From: Cardiocondyla obscurior
Taxonomy: Eukaryota > Arthropoda > Insecta > Hymenoptera > Formicidae
Assembly: GCF_019399895.1 (NCBI RefSeq)
Contig: NC_091865.1
Span: 10,669,001-10,733,000, forward strand
Direction: 5' to 3'
DNA: 64,000 bases
Shown piece by piece: positions 47,935-60,853 of this stretch (its first letter is position 1; each line of letters begins with the position of its first letter). Position numbers and translations under genes: made by a program. The notes beneath the pieces are model-generated. The model made no database searches. It had not been told where the DNA came from and worked only from the letters and a program-made list of their open reading frames with translations.

Positions 47935-50248
47935 ACAAAAGACAAGACCTCCCGGGAATTTGTTCTCCGACACGCCTGCGATTTGGAAGTTCTGGTTCGA
48001 AATCGTTCTTCTCTGCTGAATGACCTGCCATTGCTATTCCGGTCATCTCGCCACCTGCAGCGAGGAATCAGCATATTTAGCATCCGGTCCAATTTAATAG
48101 ACGCGATGCATCGCGCGCCTGCGTTCGCGAGACGCATTAATAACGTTGCGGTGCATAATACACGTGCCACGACGGCGTCTGGAAGCGCCGCTATCGAAAC
48201 TCGATACGAGACACGGCGTTTACATATTAGTGAGAGCTGTCGAGACGTCGAGACGATACTGTAACAATTATGATATCCACCGCGGTAGTGGAGATTGAAA
48301 TTTAATTCCAGTTTAGTTTTGTTAAAGCCAATTATAAAGTAAAATCTAAATTATTGATTTTAAATTATTGAAAGCAAAACATGTATCTTCTATGATCTTT
48401 TCTCCATTCGCATAGAAACTGCGCTAAAATCCTTATCACACGTGAGGGATTTAATTATATCGATCGCGAACTAGTGAACGACAGCGAGAGATCGTAAATA
48501 TTTTCCAGAATTGTAAAAGAGATTAACGGAGGTTTTGGAAATTTTCTGTAAATATCTCGCGATTAAAGCCCGATCTGAGCGTCGACCTGTCGGTGATTTT
48601 AAAATTCTCGTTCATAGGTTCACGTAACGAGGTCTCAGTGGCTCGAGAAGAATCCTGCCACATTAACGCACGTACCACTAATACACCGAAATATTTCATC
48701 GAGGTTATGCAGGGAATAAGAAAAATTGCGCGTTTATCAACTCGAATATATTGCCGCGCCTAGGTACACGGCGCGCCGTGAACATATTTTTCACGTAAAG
48801 CACATTAAAGACAGTACTGGGTATAAAGCTTCTTTCGAAGGAAGTGAAAAATGAAACGATTCCGTGGTACGATTCATCACCCGCGCCGGTTGCAGTCTTC
48901 GAGAAAGTGATGCATGTCTGTTGTCGGGGACGATATGCCGAATATCATTTATCCCGTAGCATGAATGCGTTCGCGATATATTCAACCATCGTGCACGCCT
49001 GACATGAAAGTATCGTGCCGATATAACTTGTATCTTATGGAGACCATAGGGAATAGTAAAATTTATACAAAATAGAAGTTTGCGTGACATGTAATTTTAA
49101 ATAACTAACAAAAAAGATTTCTCTTGCGCGAATTTTATAAAGTTTGGTGATTTAAATTGAATTATATACTTTTTGTGTTTAGACACGTTTATAAACAATT
49201 TAAGTCATTTAGCACGGTCTTGGGCACTTTCCTGAAAATCAGCCGAGAACCTTAACAATTTTGGTAGATAAGCTGATTATAAACAGCGTTTTCCTAGGCC
49301 CTTACCTCTGGCGATAATAACTATATAATTTTTAATAACCAACGTTTCTCGTCGCGTCGCACAGATGCGACACGATACGAGACGCGCGTAAAGATAACGA
49401 GACGACGCGGAGGCGGGCTGGCGAGCGAAAACGCGAGAATTATGCAAATCGCCGCGGCACAGTATTTGCAACGCGTCGTCGATACTCGATAAAGGCGGGA
49501 TTTAAAATTCACGCACACGGGTATACGCACTCATTTGTCGCGAGCTCGTGGAACCGCGCGATCGATTCTGGGTGGCGCCCATATAAAATGGAACGTTTCG
49601 AATGGGTAAAGAAGGCATTCAATGAGGGCAGAAAATAAACTGACGGCCCGAGGCACGAATTCACGGTAGTTTTATGAGCTCGCATTCGTTTCGCACGATC
49701 GGCAGGGTCCATTCGTACGTGGACGTCAAATGGATGATCAGCCGCGCTACCGCGCTTATCAAAATGATATTGAATTTATCTGCATATAATTTAATTAATC
49801 TTTTAACAATTTAAATTTTTTAAATGTGTGTTTTTTTTAATTAAATAAGTGGACTGTGAGACATATAACTCCTGCATTTATAACTAGTCTCGAATCGCGT
49901 TTATGATGTGATATTTAATTTTTTTTCTTTTTTTTTTAATTTATAATGCGTTGATATTAATCGATCCATTGCTAATCTTATGCAAGATGAGCTCAACCTA
50001 ATTAAGTATTACTTTTTTTGCATACATTAGTAGTTAAATTATATTTACTTTTAAACTATATTGATGTTAACTTTTACTGCACATCTTACGTCAGATCGAA
50101 ACGCGAATGCGTAATGGACTCGTAAGAAATTTATTAAATTAGAAAAGATATGATAGACATTTGTTTATTTTCACCGACGGTGTTTGAACGAGTTTTGTCG
50201 CATATAATGGGACCCGTACAATCGCGCACGAATTTTTACGGCATAGAA

Positions 50249-50497
50249 GATTGACGTTAATTGATCGCACTTTACGTAATATACATTCGGCTTTAATGCA
50301 AACATTTGTAAAAGTCTAAAAAATCGAAAAAAAGCTTGCTACGTTAGAGAATATATTACAGAACGTTATTTGCGTATTTTCACAGCTTTATTTGGATAAT
50401 CGCGCGCAATTACGCCAGCGAGCGCAAAACTATTTTTCAGCTACGCTTCAGAATCGACGTTAATTTATCGCGCGGCTTATGTAAGGCACATTCGGTT
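50249..50497 (+). repeat. diverged local duplication (two copies about 200 bp apart)
   Basis: 50249-50293 and 50451-50497 align as gacgttaatt-atcgc ... gtaa ... acattcgg, and both are followed by a cgtta/cgtaa-tttgcgtatt string (near 50363 and 50523). An earlier pair of aatcgcgc strings (near 50220 and 50398) keeps the same spacing, so the repeat unit is probably about 200 bp. Confidence 0.45.
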
Positions 50498-51405
50498 GCA
50501 CGACCGGAGCGCGATGCAGAATCGTAATTTGCGTATTAAGAAAGAAAGTACGAGAGCGTGCTCGCCTTATTATTCCTTATCTCGAGCCGGACCCCGTGTC
50601 TCTTTTCTTTCTTTACCTCTCTCTCTTTCTTTTTTCCACACACGTTACGCGCTCTGACACGCGTGTATTAAAGCGTGCACAGCACCCGAGGCGGATACCC
50701 TTCGCGTCGACAATTACGCAATCCATCGCAATTAACAGCATTAGCCGGTTGCCTTAGATCTAATCGGAGCCGTGTCGTTCCCATTGCGGTAATTACCATG
50801 CCCGATGTTTAATATTTCACATGGTAATGACGACCGATGGCAACCCCAGCCAGTCGGTCGAACCCCATTTAACCCTCCCAGTCACTATTCCCCGCGTCTC
50901 TCTTTCTCTCTCCTTTTTTTTTTTTGTCTTCTTGCATCACGTGCCTTACACGCTCGTCATTATGGATACTACTCGGGAAAACCTTACGACGATACGTTCC
51001 AGTTTGAATAATTTCGCGGACGACGGGAAATTTGCGCTTCGCGGAGGGGTTGTTGTACGTCGCGTGGTAGGCGCACGCAACCTGCGATCTGATTCAAAGA
51101 GGTGGTTCTTATCGATTAGTCGGGAATTAATTTTCGTTTATCAGAGGAAAAGATATATACGTACTTATTAAATCTATAACTTATTATATCTAAATATTTA
51201 TCCATTCCTAACACTTGCAATTTATTTATTTAACAACGACGGCGTCAGTCTTTTAAACGCGGCTGCTAAAACGTTCACCGGCAGATGAAACTCGCTTCCA
51301 CGAAGCACTATCATACGCCGTCGTACCGATTTTCTGACTTTTCATTTCCTCTCCGTTGCGGAGAAAAGAATCCAATATGTAAGGCTCGTCACAATGAGGA
51401 TTCGA

Positions 51406-51456
51406 ACGTCACGGATCATTTCGACAACAGGCGGCTCTCGAAACGATCCGTGACGT
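51406..51456. repeat. near-perfect 19-bp inverted repeat with 13-nt loop
   Basis: Left arm 51406-51424 and right arm 51438-51456 are complementary at 18 of 19 positions. The one mismatch becomes a G-U wobble if the minus strand is transcribed, giving an unbroken 19-bp stem. A T run of about 14 nt follows at 51461. Compensated pairing is not proven; this is one sequence. Confidence 0.75.
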
Positions 51457-52376
51457 CTAATTTTTTTTTTTTTCTCCCTTTTTTTCTTTACTAGAGAGCC
51501 GTCGCTTCTCTTCTCCCGGGCCGGCCACGCGTGACGACACTCACCACCGCGACCGGGCGTCATTACCGGCTTAGGCTCTCTCTTCTTACGACATTTATTG
51601 CCGCGCTCGGGAATACGTAGCGTAGCTCGGATCTATTCGACCCGTCGGGCGCGATAGCGACTACGGGCCCGTAACTCCGGCCGCAGTTTCCGCGGTGGCA
51701 CGTCGTCGTGCTCAACGAGCCTTCACGGGGCTTCCTCGGAGGACTCGGACGGACTCACTTGGGGACGGTCATTGTCAACAGTCGCGATGTAGAGTTCGCG
51801 CTTAACGTCGCCGGACTTTTTTTTGTCACCACGGTCTCGGGGCCGGATTTATGCTAACGCGTTAATAATGATCGGCTTTTCGTTTCGCGACTCGTCATCG
51901 CTCGTCGGTCGCGGTCGTTCGTACGGTTGTCGCCGGCCGGAGCTGACCGACCGAGGCTGTAATTTTAGCCGCTTTATTGGCGCGATCTTCGGGACCAAAC
52001 GGCGCTTTATCGTCGATTAATGGTACGCAACGGACATATCGTGTATGCACGTCGCGCATTATGGCGATAAACGGGACGTCTCGGCGCGGCCGTTAAGACG
52101 CCTCGCTCTCGGCGCGATGCCGTTAACGTCCGTTATTTATTCCGCCGGCTTGAGTATGTTATCTCACCGTTGGACCGATTTATTTACTGACACGCGTTTG
52201 CCACGGTTCATCCAGTATGCATTTTGTGCACTTTCGCCGAAGCGATACGTTGTCAACGCTGTTTTGTGCGACGGTACGTAAAGAGTCCTCGCGCTTCTTT
52301 ATAACGTTTTACTGCCCGTCGGCGTGATAAAATATTTCCTCTTAGGCCCCGGTACGCACCTTTCTTTAGCACCTGA

Positions 52377-52397
52377 TTTTTTTTTTTTTTTTTTTTT
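52377..52397 (+). repeat. poly(T) run, 21 nt
   Basis: Uninterrupted T run followed by aacag, so it resembles a 3' splice site, but the sequence after it has no supported coding frame. Confidence 0.9.
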
Positions 52398-54392
52398 AAC
52401 AGGTTTATTCGTCACTCTCGTGAATATTTTTTACTTAAACGCGATATCTTTATCATTCTATCCGTGTATAAGTAACGTACTTTTAAATTAAACTGAAAGC
52501 GGAATACGAGCGGCACGAAGGTACTGCTACTACGTTGCTACCAAATCGATCACGACGTTGTCAACGGGACTCGGCGAGAGAGCTCGGCATTAACCCGCAA
52601 ACTGGTTCCGAGCTGAAGCGGCCCGAAGGTGTTACCGTTAATGAGTATCAATGTGATCAATGAAGTCGTTAAGTTTCCGATGCTTTTTTTTTCCGCCGCC
52701 CGTTTTCCGTGTTTTCAATATTTGCCCACGTTCGCACGTTCGTGCCCTTTCTGCCGTAAGAAAGATGATCTCTCGCGCGCGAACGAGCATTGGATCGCCA
52801 CCTTGAGTCTAAAATCGTCTGCAGATTGCGTCGAGTGCATTCATGCTAAAGAATTAAAAAAAAAATCTAACCTGAATAAATATTAATTTATAGTGTAGAT
52901 ATTGAGGAAATACATATATCTAAAATATGTTTAGTAACTGACGAATGTAGACGTTTAAAAGAATGTATAAACAATGAGTATTCGAAACAGTTCGTTATTC
53001 ATAGTGTGTAGTTCGTTTTACATGAAAGTGTAATGCTAATCCATCTTTTCTTCACCAAACGACACCTTTTCCGTCTGCTCATTCATCAAGCAGAAAGACG
53101 GCCAAATCTTAGACTTGGAACAAATTTTATGGTCGCGGTTGAGAAAGTACTTCGACCTTAATGCGGTTGAGAAGCAAGAACGACTAGAAAAATTACTTTC
53201 TTGGTAGGCTTGAACTGAATTATTTATGTTGACGAAAAAGCAGGGAAATCTGCTTTAACCTACATGATTTGCTTGTGTTATATCTTCAATTACGAATCCG
53301 AGTTCCCTTAATTATTCCTATTATTTAATTATTATAATCAAGCGTGTCGTAAGTCGTAAAGTAAGATAATGTTGCATTTGGAGGCGTGAGCACGGGCAGA
53401 AAAAAAAATTATATAACAAGAACAGCCACGTTATCTTTATCGTTTCGATCTATTAGTTATCAGGAAAGCGCTATAGAGACGTTATGAAAAAGTAGCGTCG
53501 AGATTGAAATCGGAGAAGTTACTTCATAAATTGCCGAGCCGGACGGCGAACTTGTCGCCGCGATACGCGGCCGAATGGAATCGTCGGCGTGAATTGATGT
53601 GTACACACGCGTTATTAACTAATGAAAATTACACGCGGCCGCGCGCTACCCGGCCTGACAATGGAGCGGCAGGTTAGACATTTCCAAGACGCATAAGTCA
53701 GCCGAGCGTTAGAGCAAAGCCTGCTCGCAAGCCAATGTACACTAACCATTTGTCATGCTTGGTTACTACGCGCGCACTCAGCCACCCGAAGTGACTTCAT
53801 AAACCTAACCGCGGATGGAACACCTGCGGCGCGTAAGGATGCTTGCGCAGCTTTTATCGAGGTGTCAACCACGGCGCCAAGTCGAAAAATTTAACGGCAT
53901 CAAGTGTCATCGTGTCAATCTCTAAACAAACACGCCTGGCTGTTCGAGCAGTCCCACGGACAGTACCTAAGACTTGTATCAACGTACCAAGTGTATTTAT
54001 TAAATAGTTTGCAATCGACTTATAAGGTAAAAATCTAAGCCAAGATATAATACTGCTACCGGAAAAGGAATATTTTCTTCGATAAAAAATTTTTAACAGT
54101 ATTTTCTAGATATAATATTGAAAGGTAACTTTATGAATAAGTAATTTTTGATTAATTAAGTAATATATATATAAAAACAAAATTAATTAAAAAAATCTTT
54201 AGAAGGAAAGCCCGATAAAATTATAATTCCTCCGTTCATTTTTTTTTTTTTTTTAAACGAACGAGAAATCCTTGAAAATATCTTCTTGGAAACTCTATCA
54301 TTATTTATTGAGATATGTCACAGCTGAATTAAATATCGAAAGATCTATATGCTAAACGCTTAAAATTAAAAAGTTAAAATTTTTTTTTTTTT

Positions 54393-54436
54393 CTGTATAA
54401 AGAACTTTTTTTTTCTGTATAAAGAACTTTTTTTTT
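54393..54436 (+). repeat. 22-bp tandem repeat, two exact copies
   Basis: Two perfect units of ctgtataaagaac followed by nine T. A T run at the 5' side suggests a third, partial unit. It is probably a recent slippage duplication. Confidence 0.9.
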
Positions 54437-57400
54437 AATATCGCACGATTTTGTAAACGTATCTTCACGACAGGCTGTAATTTGAAAAATATCGGAAGAT
54501 AAATGAGAGGAGAGAAGTGACGAAATATTTTCGAACGATACGAAGAGAGGAATTATTCTCATACGATGCAAGATCCAGGCGGTTGCTTTCTGTAATCGCG
54601 ACTCCCTTTTCTTATTCGCGCGGTATGTTTAGGAGCTGTTGAAGCGTGATCCTTCGGGACCGTTTGTCCACCGGGAAAAAGCATGCCGGGCAATTTGTGA
54701 CGAGGTGCCGGCGACGCGGTGCAAGCTCGACATGTATGTACGGGCACGCCGTTATATACACTGCCGTATATATCTTTATACGTAAATACACGGCGACGGC
54801 GGCGGCGGTAACGACGGCAAAGGCGTGATTCGCGCGCGATTGCTCTCATTAGCCGTAATGTGTCTAGGTAATTCGATAAAAGCAAGGGATTCCGATGTCG
54901 CGTAAACGCAGGATATATGGCCCTAAGTACTTAAGAATACACGTCAGTCCGGCGCTCGTCGTCCTGTAAGATTTGCTTCAAGTACCCATGCGGCATTTCT
55001 TACAATAGAGATACCCGTCTATAATCACCCGCGGGAGATACGTGAATTAAAAGCGGGAAAATATTTTATTCAGCCGAAGGAATGACAAGAACATAATCGC
55101 AAATACGCACTCGTTAATTTAATCGTACGAGCTGAGAGGGTTTTAAATCAATTTTTTATATGCAGAATATTTATCAATTTCTTGCATAATTTCTCAATCC
55201 ATTTTTTTTTCTTTTTTTTTTGTTTTATTATTACATATCGGTTTGAGTTGCATTTATCTTTACGACTATTCCATTTCTTTGTCTTAAAAAATTTATTTTA
55301 CATTAGAAAAAATCTTGTGCACGCATTATTACATTCGGACGTTAACTATTATTAACATAGAATACTTGCACGTATCTTATTACGGACGTAAAATATTTAT
55401 ACATTTTTTTTTCTCAACCGGAGATGTTTATCGAAAACGATATTTTTCGAGGACCACGTGAATCGCGGGGCCATAAAAAGGTGTGAAATCCTGTTCGATA
55501 TGTAAAATCGAAGTATTAATAATCGCCGATGTAGATATTCAGCTCGTCCCGAAACGAAAGCGAATCGGTCGCGACGGTCGAATGCGAGAATTGCGATAAA
55601 ACTTGCATTACACGTAGGCGTGTCTACCTTCTGCGGTATTCAGAGCGTCGAAGACGGCCGAGCTGTTAAATTACGACGACAAGTTCGGCTCTCCGCTTAA
55701 GCAAAGCGCAGGTTGTCCGCTTGTTCTGCCTTCCTTTCGTCCTTGACGCGAGAAGTTACATGGGCTTTCGCGCATTTAAAATTATCGCTGCCTCGCCAAG
55801 CGTAACACCCCATCAATAATCATCGACTAGTCGACTAGCGAGAGAGCACACCGATTTATCAAGGAAACTGTCAAACCAGGCGATAAAAGATTTCGAGAGA
55901 ATGCCAAACGGCAGCAGCAAGCAAATGTTAACATCGATGACAAAAGCGTTTCGTCTGTATATCCCATAAATTAATTTTAGGCTTGTTTCATAAACTCCTT
56001 CAATAATTATCAAAATTTATGTTGATGTACAAAAATATTTAAATCATTTTTATTCCAATTTTGAGTAATTATCTCCCGTAATTACCTGTTCTAAATTTAA
56101 TTTCACGCTCTTTTCATAATAATTAACGCAATCGTTGGTTAGCCGATAAATAAGATCAATATCTGAAATTAAGATATCTCTATTTTCACTCGTGCGCAAA
56201 AATATTCTCTCATTCTTTCCCCACAATTTCGCGAGCACGAAGCCGTCGATCGTCGATGTTCGAGCGACTCCACCCCGACCTGTGCTTCGCTTTATCTTCG
56301 GATCGTCGCAGCGTTAATGAACCGAATCGTTGCTCGGTGTACACCTAACCGACGAGCCGAGTCGTGGAACGCGCCGTGCGCGACGCTCACTTGCTCGACA
56401 TTCCATACAAATGTTCCGGCCGATCAGATTACTCGCTCCGGCTGATGCGACAGCCCGCCTTCCCTCCCCTCTGCGCTCTTTTTTAAATTTATTTTTGTAT
56501 TTTTTTAATAGTTTTTTTTTTAAGCAAAACGCCACGATCACGATTTATTAAAGAATATGAATGTTTATTCCGAGTGTCCGTTTTAATCACGAAGGAACAG
56601 AAGTGTGTGTTACCGCCGGTTCTTGCACTTGTAGATATTCATTCCCTTTTACGCCCTAACGATGCAATCGACGCCTCGCAGATGCGCGAATTTCCGCGAC
56701 GAAAGGTGAATCTGTGATTTCGAATCGTCTCCGAACAGCTGTTCATTGAAAGTTGAAAGTGTGCCTGCTCGTAAACTTGTGTACAGTTTCAATTACACGG
56801 TTATTAGCGGCCACCGCCGATCTGCTTCTTTCTACTTTTTTTATTTTTTTATTTTGAATTTTTTTATATATATTTTTTATTACTTTACTCTTAACTACCG
56901 CAAGTGTTCGTCGTTAGGGCAACGTAGTACGCGCCACTGTTCTATGAAGCAATAGAACGCCAGCCGTGGTAATAAAACGCTCTCTCGCTCGTGTCCGTGA
57001 CATGAAATATCGTGGATCCTTTCACGAAACGAAAATAGAGAATCGCTGACACGCTCTGGGGAACGTATTCAAGATCTTCCAGTCGCGTTTCGCGCAATCC
57101 AGCTGTTATGGTAGTTAAAAGATGGCAATACGTCGTTGAAGGATATATGCCCGACGACATCGCTCGTCGCGTCGAGTTATAGTTGAAATTGGAAGTCACG
57201 GATATTTTCAAAATTGCGCAAATGGTAATTCTATATCGTTAATTTAGACGAGACGAAAGTTACAGCCGTGGAATAATTTTTGTTATGAATTAACTAGATA
57301 ATATATTTCGAATTTATAACGCGTATAAATGGAGACGTTGGACGATGATTTTTTAGGGTCGTTGATTAGAAAGAAAAAAAAAGGAGAGGAGTTAAATTAT

Positions 57401-57725
57401 CGATGAAAAGCAACGTAACGAGAATAGGATAGAAAATGTTAATCCCGCGCCTCGGGCTGGCGCAAATGTCCAGAGGCCGATCTCGCGACGCGTACCATCT
57501 GTTACGAGAAATATTTCCGGTGTCGATGCGCCTCGCGGCTGGCACGCGTCAAATCACGCGCGAGCAACGTGAAATTACAATTTGATGGCGCGTTTTTGCA
57601 AGACCGTTCGCAATTGGTCACGGAATCCCTGTACTTTAGAAAGCATTTACCCGAGTACAATTACTCGTTAACTATAACGTCAACACGTCACCTCGTATCG
57701 CGTGATTTTGCGCAATGCGCGCAGT

Positions 57726-57751
57726 AAAAAAAAAAAAAAAAAAAAAAAAAA
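57726..57751 (+). repeat. poly(A) run, 26 nt
   Basis: Uninterrupted A run at the left edge of a CpG-rich island. Confidence 0.95.
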
Positions 57752-60700
57752 CGGCGCGTTACCTTTGTTCAGCGGGGTATAGCGAATTGGCCGGATCCTC
57801 GCTTCGTGTGTGTCTCGAGGGAGAGTCGCGCTGAGCGGCTGGCCCGGCTGCTGACCGGCCCGATGCATCTCTCGGCGCGGGAGAGCGGTGAAGGGGGACC
57901 GGGGACATTAGTGCTAGGTGCATTCGCGCGCGACACCGGTTGCATCGGGCTACGGTTCAATTCCGTTACGCGGACGTTAAGCCGCCGCGGGCTTCCCACG
58001 CCAATTAAACATGACTCATTAACGGGCAGGGGAATAGTCGGTAGTCCGGGATCGATGCCTGGCCGAGAGAGTCGGCGGGTGCAAGCCGGCCCTTCCTATA
58101 ACTCTCCGTTCGCGGCGGTGCAATCGGAACTAATCTCGGGCCGTCCTCTTCCATCGGGTCCGCTCGTGATACGATATTACGACGGCGGATAAACCGGTAA
58201 CCACCGCGAGCGCGGCGGCGTCGCGTCGTGCACCACCGCTGCAAAATATTTATAGTCGCGGGTTTGAGCTTGCATGCGATCATTCCACGAATCCCTTTCG
58301 ACTTGCACGTTCGCCATTCTGACGTCTAAATTTTAATTCCCTCTTACTTTGCTTCCTTCCCGGAACGTGGCTTGTATTTCATAACCCGAACCCACGCGTG
58401 TTCAACATTAACGTGACCGAATGTAATTAAATAATTTTATTTTTTTTTAATTTTGATTCGGGAAACGAAATTATTTTGGTATTAACTATATTTAGAGATT
58501 TCACTTTTTAACCATATTTCTTTATTTGGCATTTTCATTAAAAAAAATTTTTTTTTTATTTTACTTTTTTTTTAACAGCTGGCTCTGCATGGCTGGCTAA
58601 ATGTTTGTCTGCATTTCGAAATTTTCATGTGATTTTTATGGGAATGTTGAGTATTAAATTTAAAAGGCAGAGAATCTAATATTTGCCAGAGACTGGGCTA
58701 TAAAATTAAACAGCATGAAACGGTATGAATCGTAAATAAATTACTACCAAGAGTCTGATAGCACGGATGTTTTAAAGCGACGCGTACGCCGTGGCTGTTC
58801 AACCGTCAGCGGTGAATGAAATGTCTATTTAATCGGCGAATAAAAGCGCATGGTTTTTCCGTGAAATCGATAGTCATCGCCGTGGGGTATTCTCGCTTGC
58901 TTTGGCTATTCGCTGTCAACTGCAACAAAGTAACGGGACGCGCACTACTAACAATGCCTTTACTGCTATTCTCTTCTGGCGTACGCGCGGGCTAGCATTA
59001 AGACCTGCTTCATGTGAACGGACTTTTATCAGATAGCGCAATGCGCAACAGGCACAATAGATCTTAAATTATTTTCGATCGGGCGATATACGCTGATTAA
59101 TGCCGGCCGCCAGTAATCGCGAATTGTTTGTCACAAGACTTTGCCACGCGCGGCTGTACCCTCCGCAGCGTGGAATTAAAATTATTTATTCCGATTAAAC
59201 AGTTATAAATCCAATAAGCGTTGGTTATACCGGTAGGTAAGAATATAGAATCTGCGTTTATTTAAAGAGATGGATAAAAAGAAAAATAAAATCGAGTAGG
59301 CATCATGTTTCATGGTGACTAAACACGTCGTGTATCTCGGCATCGTCCTCGCCTCGTTTCTCTTCAGCTGTTTGCTGAAGAAGAAAATTCCGCGAGCTGT
59401 GAAACGGGCCTAACGGGCCCGATATTCTTCCCACAGCAGTCGCGGTAGTACGTCGTTCCGCGAGAACTGGGAGAGAAGACGCGAGAAGACTCGACGACCC
59501 GGCTAACCGGCCGCGACGAGGGTGGAGAAAGACCCGGCTAGGTAGGAGGAGGGGGTAAATTATTGCTTGTGCATTCGGCGATCGCTTCCGATAGTCGTGG
59601 ATTCCTTCGTGAGCCTCGTGCTCGTCGCCTGCCTTCGGCAGCCGTGGAATCTTCTGTCGTTTTGCCGCGGCTCTCCTCTGCTTCTTCTCCTCGTCGTTGT
59701 CGTCGCCGTCCACCTCGGCGGCGGCAATGCAGAAGAGACCGGCGGGGGTGCCCGTTAAAGGCAAACTTGAAAGGCGAACCTTCGGCAAAAGAGGGCTTCG
59801 GACTGACGGGCACGGCGAGATCGGGCCTGATCCGGAGGAGTCTCGCGGGATAATAGCGCGGGATAGCCGCGAAAGTTACGAGTCGTTGGACGGCTAATGT
59901 TGGCGTCTATCACTCAGAGCGGCGCTAATGGCATCGGCGAGCTTCCTAATGGTGAGGCCTCATGGTTCCGGCCAATGTCCGATCCTCGACGCGTCTCTGT
60001 TTCTTAGAAATTATTCACTATCGCGTTTCACGGAGGGCTTTATTTACAGACGACTTACGTTATAACGATGATTCTTGATAATTAGGTAAAATCGTTATGT
60101 ATCAAGAAAAAAAAAAAATTAATTTTTTTATAACAGTTATTAGCAACTTCGCCGCCGCGCCTTAAAAGCAAACTTTATCGCACGGCAATGCGTCGCCACA
60201 AAGTACCACTAATCCCCTGCTAATCGCCAATAGCGCGTCGTTAGACGGAAGACTTCTCCGTAATCCCAGCCTTGATGTACTCATTTTTTGCACACGCTTC
60301 GCGATTATATACACCGCGCATAGCATTACGTATGTGAAAAATCTAATCGTTCTCGTGCCGCGGCTGTCACGGCTATTTATCGTGATCTATAAACGGCACG
60401 AAGGTAAACACAAAAAAGGAGGCTGATCACCTAAAGAAAAAAAAAAAAGACTGACGAAGACCGCCGCCGAGGTAAAGCGTAGAGGCCGACTTCGCTATCC
60501 ACCTGTCTCGAAGGACGCATAGATACGGGCGCGGCGGCGCGATTGTCGAAGAAAGTAGTCGGCTTGACTTAGGCAACGTGCTGGTAAAACGATCTGCGCG
60601 CGAACGCGGGATTATCTATCGAACGAGAGAATCTGTATACCAACGTGTGAATCGTCGAGAGGAAGAACATGCCTCCGAGGGCGTACCGACAGCCACCAAG

Positions 60701-60798
60701 CGAATCTCGACAAAGCGATTCCCCTCGCGACAGGGAAATCAAATTGCATATGACGTACCTCGTTTCGATGCACGCTTCGTATCGAGTTATCCTCACCC

Positions 60799-60853
60799 GA
60801 GAAAGAGGAAAAGGGAAAGAGAGAGAGAGAGAGAAAGAGAGAGAAAGGAGAGA
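60799..60853 (+). repeat. 55-nt polypurine tract with AG microsatellite
   Basis: Uninterrupted purines with a run of GA dinucleotides in the centre. It may bind GAGA-type factors or form triplex DNA; it also opens long chance frames on both strands. Confidence 0.8.

Larger units (their letters stand above)
43501..53000. other. long non-coding stretch, part 3
   Basis: No supported exon. It holds related elements at 44186-44256 and 47861-47934, overlapping hairpins at 44723-44772, CpG-rich islands at about 44750-45080, 45380-46850 and 51500-52280, an 11-G run at 45541-45551, a diverged duplication at 50249-50497 and a near-perfect foldback at 51406-51456. The 261-codon frame at 45972-46757 sits in a CpG-rich island, has no domain and is overlapped by long frames on the other strand. 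Confidence 0.5.

Noticed and set aside
51350..51430. Minus-strand tRNA suggested by gttcgaatcc
   Set aside because: The five bases flanking the loop are not complementary, and no acceptor stem or A-box is found.
51406..51475. Hairpin plus T run as an intrinsic transcription terminator
   Set aside because: That mechanism is bacterial. In an insect nuclear genome the T run is better explained by the common homopolymers of this window.
57806..58192. 128-codon open frame on the + strand
   Set aside because: It sits in a CpG-rich island with an overlapping minus-strand frame, has no recognised motif and has no splice sites that extend it.
59303..59788. 161-codon open frame on the - strand
   Set aside because: It is low-complexity and charged, in a CpG-rich island with equally open frames on the + strand. 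No domain is visible.
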